A stretch of 64,000 nucleotides of DNA from Viscum album (taxonomy: Eukaryota; Streptophyta; Magnoliopsida; Santalales; Viscaceae). Location: assembly GCA_963277665.1 (NCBI GenBank), contig OY728143.1, positions 1,119,966,110 to 1,120,030,109 on the forward strand, given 5' to 3'. Below, piece by piece: positions 63,287-64,000 of this stretch; within the stretch, counting starts at the first letter, position 1; every line of letters begins with the position of its first letter. Under the pieces are notes generated by a model that saw nothing but the letters and a program-made list of their open reading frames with translations, did no database searches and had not been told where the DNA came from. Position numbers and translations under genes: made by a program.

Positions 63287-63496
63287 TTAGGTCATCATCA
63301 TTAGAAGATAATCCATTCCAAATCCTTGGTGAAGACTAAGCCCCCTAGGCGAGCTTGACACATCATACAGGTTCTTGCATGACATGCGAATATGGGCGTA
63401 ATTAAGAAAGTTCTCCTGGATAGCTAGACACACAATGGTCTCTAAGGCCTTAGTGGGAAGTGACAGTAGTTTGGTAGATACGTTTCCATCAGCCAT
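63287..63496 (-). pseudogene. F-box-like gene copy A inside RE6, truncated
   Basis: A 69-codon frame starting MADGNVSTKLLSLPTKALET, then IVCLAIQENFLNYAHIRMSC and KNLYDV. The stretch from LP to DV fits an F-box, with the R-x-SCK ending typical of the plant At1g67623-like group. After DV the frame loses resemblance and stops at 63287, so the downstream substrate-binding part is missing or frameshifted. The ATG is 82 nt after the element's primer site and is preceded by ACTTTCAG, again acceptor-like. It is 696 bp upstream of copy B and clearly related to it. Confidence 0.5.
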
Positions 63497-63577
63497 CTGA
63501 AAGTTTCAACATAATTACTTAGTCAATCATAGTTATTTATTCATACTACCTAGTGTTCCAGAGTTTCCTGAACCCAT

Positions 63578-63590
63578 CCTATGATACCAA
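63578..63590 (-). other. RE6 primer-binding site (initiator tRNA-Met)
   Basis: The minus strand reads TTGGTATCATAGG. Excluding the first T, 10 of 12 bases match the tRNA-Met complement. It follows GGGTCCTTACTG, the expected LTR end plus one base. Confidence 0.8.
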
Positions 63591-63591
63591 C

Positions 63592-64000
63592 AGTAAGGAC
63601 CCCCATTCCCGAGTGCCCATGGGACATGATGTACTAAAATTTATTACAAACATTTACAATAATACATCATGTCCCATCACTATAGAAGATGGTGAGGTTG
63701 ATGATTCTGGGAAACCAACTGCTTCTTAAAAACATCTTTAGTACAAACCCATACCTGATTAATTTTAAAATTAAAACATAGGTTGAGAAACATATGCCTA
63801 GTAAGGGGTTTTAAAATGTTTAAAGTAATTTCTTTCTCAAGGTAGTCATTTTGATAATGATAAAACACTTCTTTAAAAACAATGCATTATATTTTTCTTA
63901 AAACATGTAAATCCTATATTATTGAGAACCACTTACACAGAAAAGAAGTAATTTCTTAAAATACACCTCCAAGAAGACATAAATCAGAGAGCGCAAGCGT
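63592..64000 (-). repeat. RE6 5' LTR, terminal part (runs off window)
   Basis: The minus strand ends CGGGAATGGGGGTCCTTACT at 63592. It contains an inverted pair, GGGACATGATGTA (63629-63641) and TACATCATGTCCC (63663-63675), which can form a hairpin near the LTR end. The rest of the LTR is outside the window. Confidence 0.75.

Larger units (their letters stand above)
60380..64000 (-). mobile_element. RE6: non-autonomous LTR element with F-box-like cargo
   Basis: On the minus strand: end of a 5' LTR (64000-63592), tRNA-Met primer site (63590-63578), 1467 bp interior, polypurine tract (62140-62125) and start of a 3' LTR (62124 downwards). The spacing and order are those of a Tekay-type element, but the interior holds no gag, RT or integrase. 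Instead it carries two F-box-like reading frames. Mobility would depend on enzymes from another element. The left end of the 3' LTR is not resolved, so the two LTRs could not be compared over the same part. Confidence 0.65.

Noticed and set aside
1..64000. CRISPR arrays, bacterial operons, rRNA or organelle DNA
   Set aside because: No evenly spaced identical repeats with unique spacers, no prokaryotic gene layout, no rRNA or plastid-type sequence recognised.

Overview
The window is nuclear DNA from a flowering plant, in an AT-rich, gene-poor, heterochromatin-like stretch. It is built almost entirely from old, broken Ty3/gypsy LTR retrotransposons stacked next to and inside one another. The evidence is plant-type gag-pol reading frames interrupted by stops and frameshifts, primer-binding sites complementary to plant initiator tRNA-Met and to tRNA-Asp, multi-kilobase LTRs, and no prokaryotic-style genes. 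The species cannot be named from the sequence. All family assignments were made by reading translations by eye; no database was searched.

Layout. (1) 1-9500, plus strand: RE1, a Tekay/Del-like element whose 5' LTR is cut by the window edge (LTRs 1-757 and 5770-9500). (2) 9501-15302, plus: RE2, an older element with a tRNA-Asp primer site (Athila/Tat-like) and no recognisable pol; RE1 appears to have landed inside its 5' LTR. (3) 15303-18900: AT-rich, nothing recognised. (4) 18930-22904 and 33200-33540, plus: RE3, a decayed Tekay-like gag-pol split in its integrase by (5) RE4, minus strand, 22910-33194, with both LTRs, gag and pol, and a perfect 5-bp target duplication TTGGG. (6) 33541-40870: sequence I cannot assign, including an LTR-like block at about 37200-39400. 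(7) 40871-51802, plus: RE5, with 2.8-kb LTRs that carry a minisatellite of about 68 bp. (8) 51803-56029: unassigned. (9) 56030-59420, minus: end of another long LTR, with 47-bp and 48-bp tandem repeats. (10) 60380-64000, minus: RE6, an apparently non-autonomous element whose short interior (1467 bp between LTRs) holds no gag or pol but two degenerate F-box-like reading frames.

The only compact, intact-looking gene is a 55-codon plus-strand reading frame at 61770-61937 for a two-helix membrane protein. It has a TATA box, a MYB/MSA-like site and a perfect 26-bp palindrome upstream, and an AATAAA downstream. It lies antisense inside the U3 part of the RE6 3' LTR. The F-box cargo plus this antisense mini-gene is the most unusual arrangement in the window.

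Nothing suggests that the elements act together today. They record successive insertions (RE1 into RE2, RE4 into RE3) followed by decay, much of which looks like C-to-T change.
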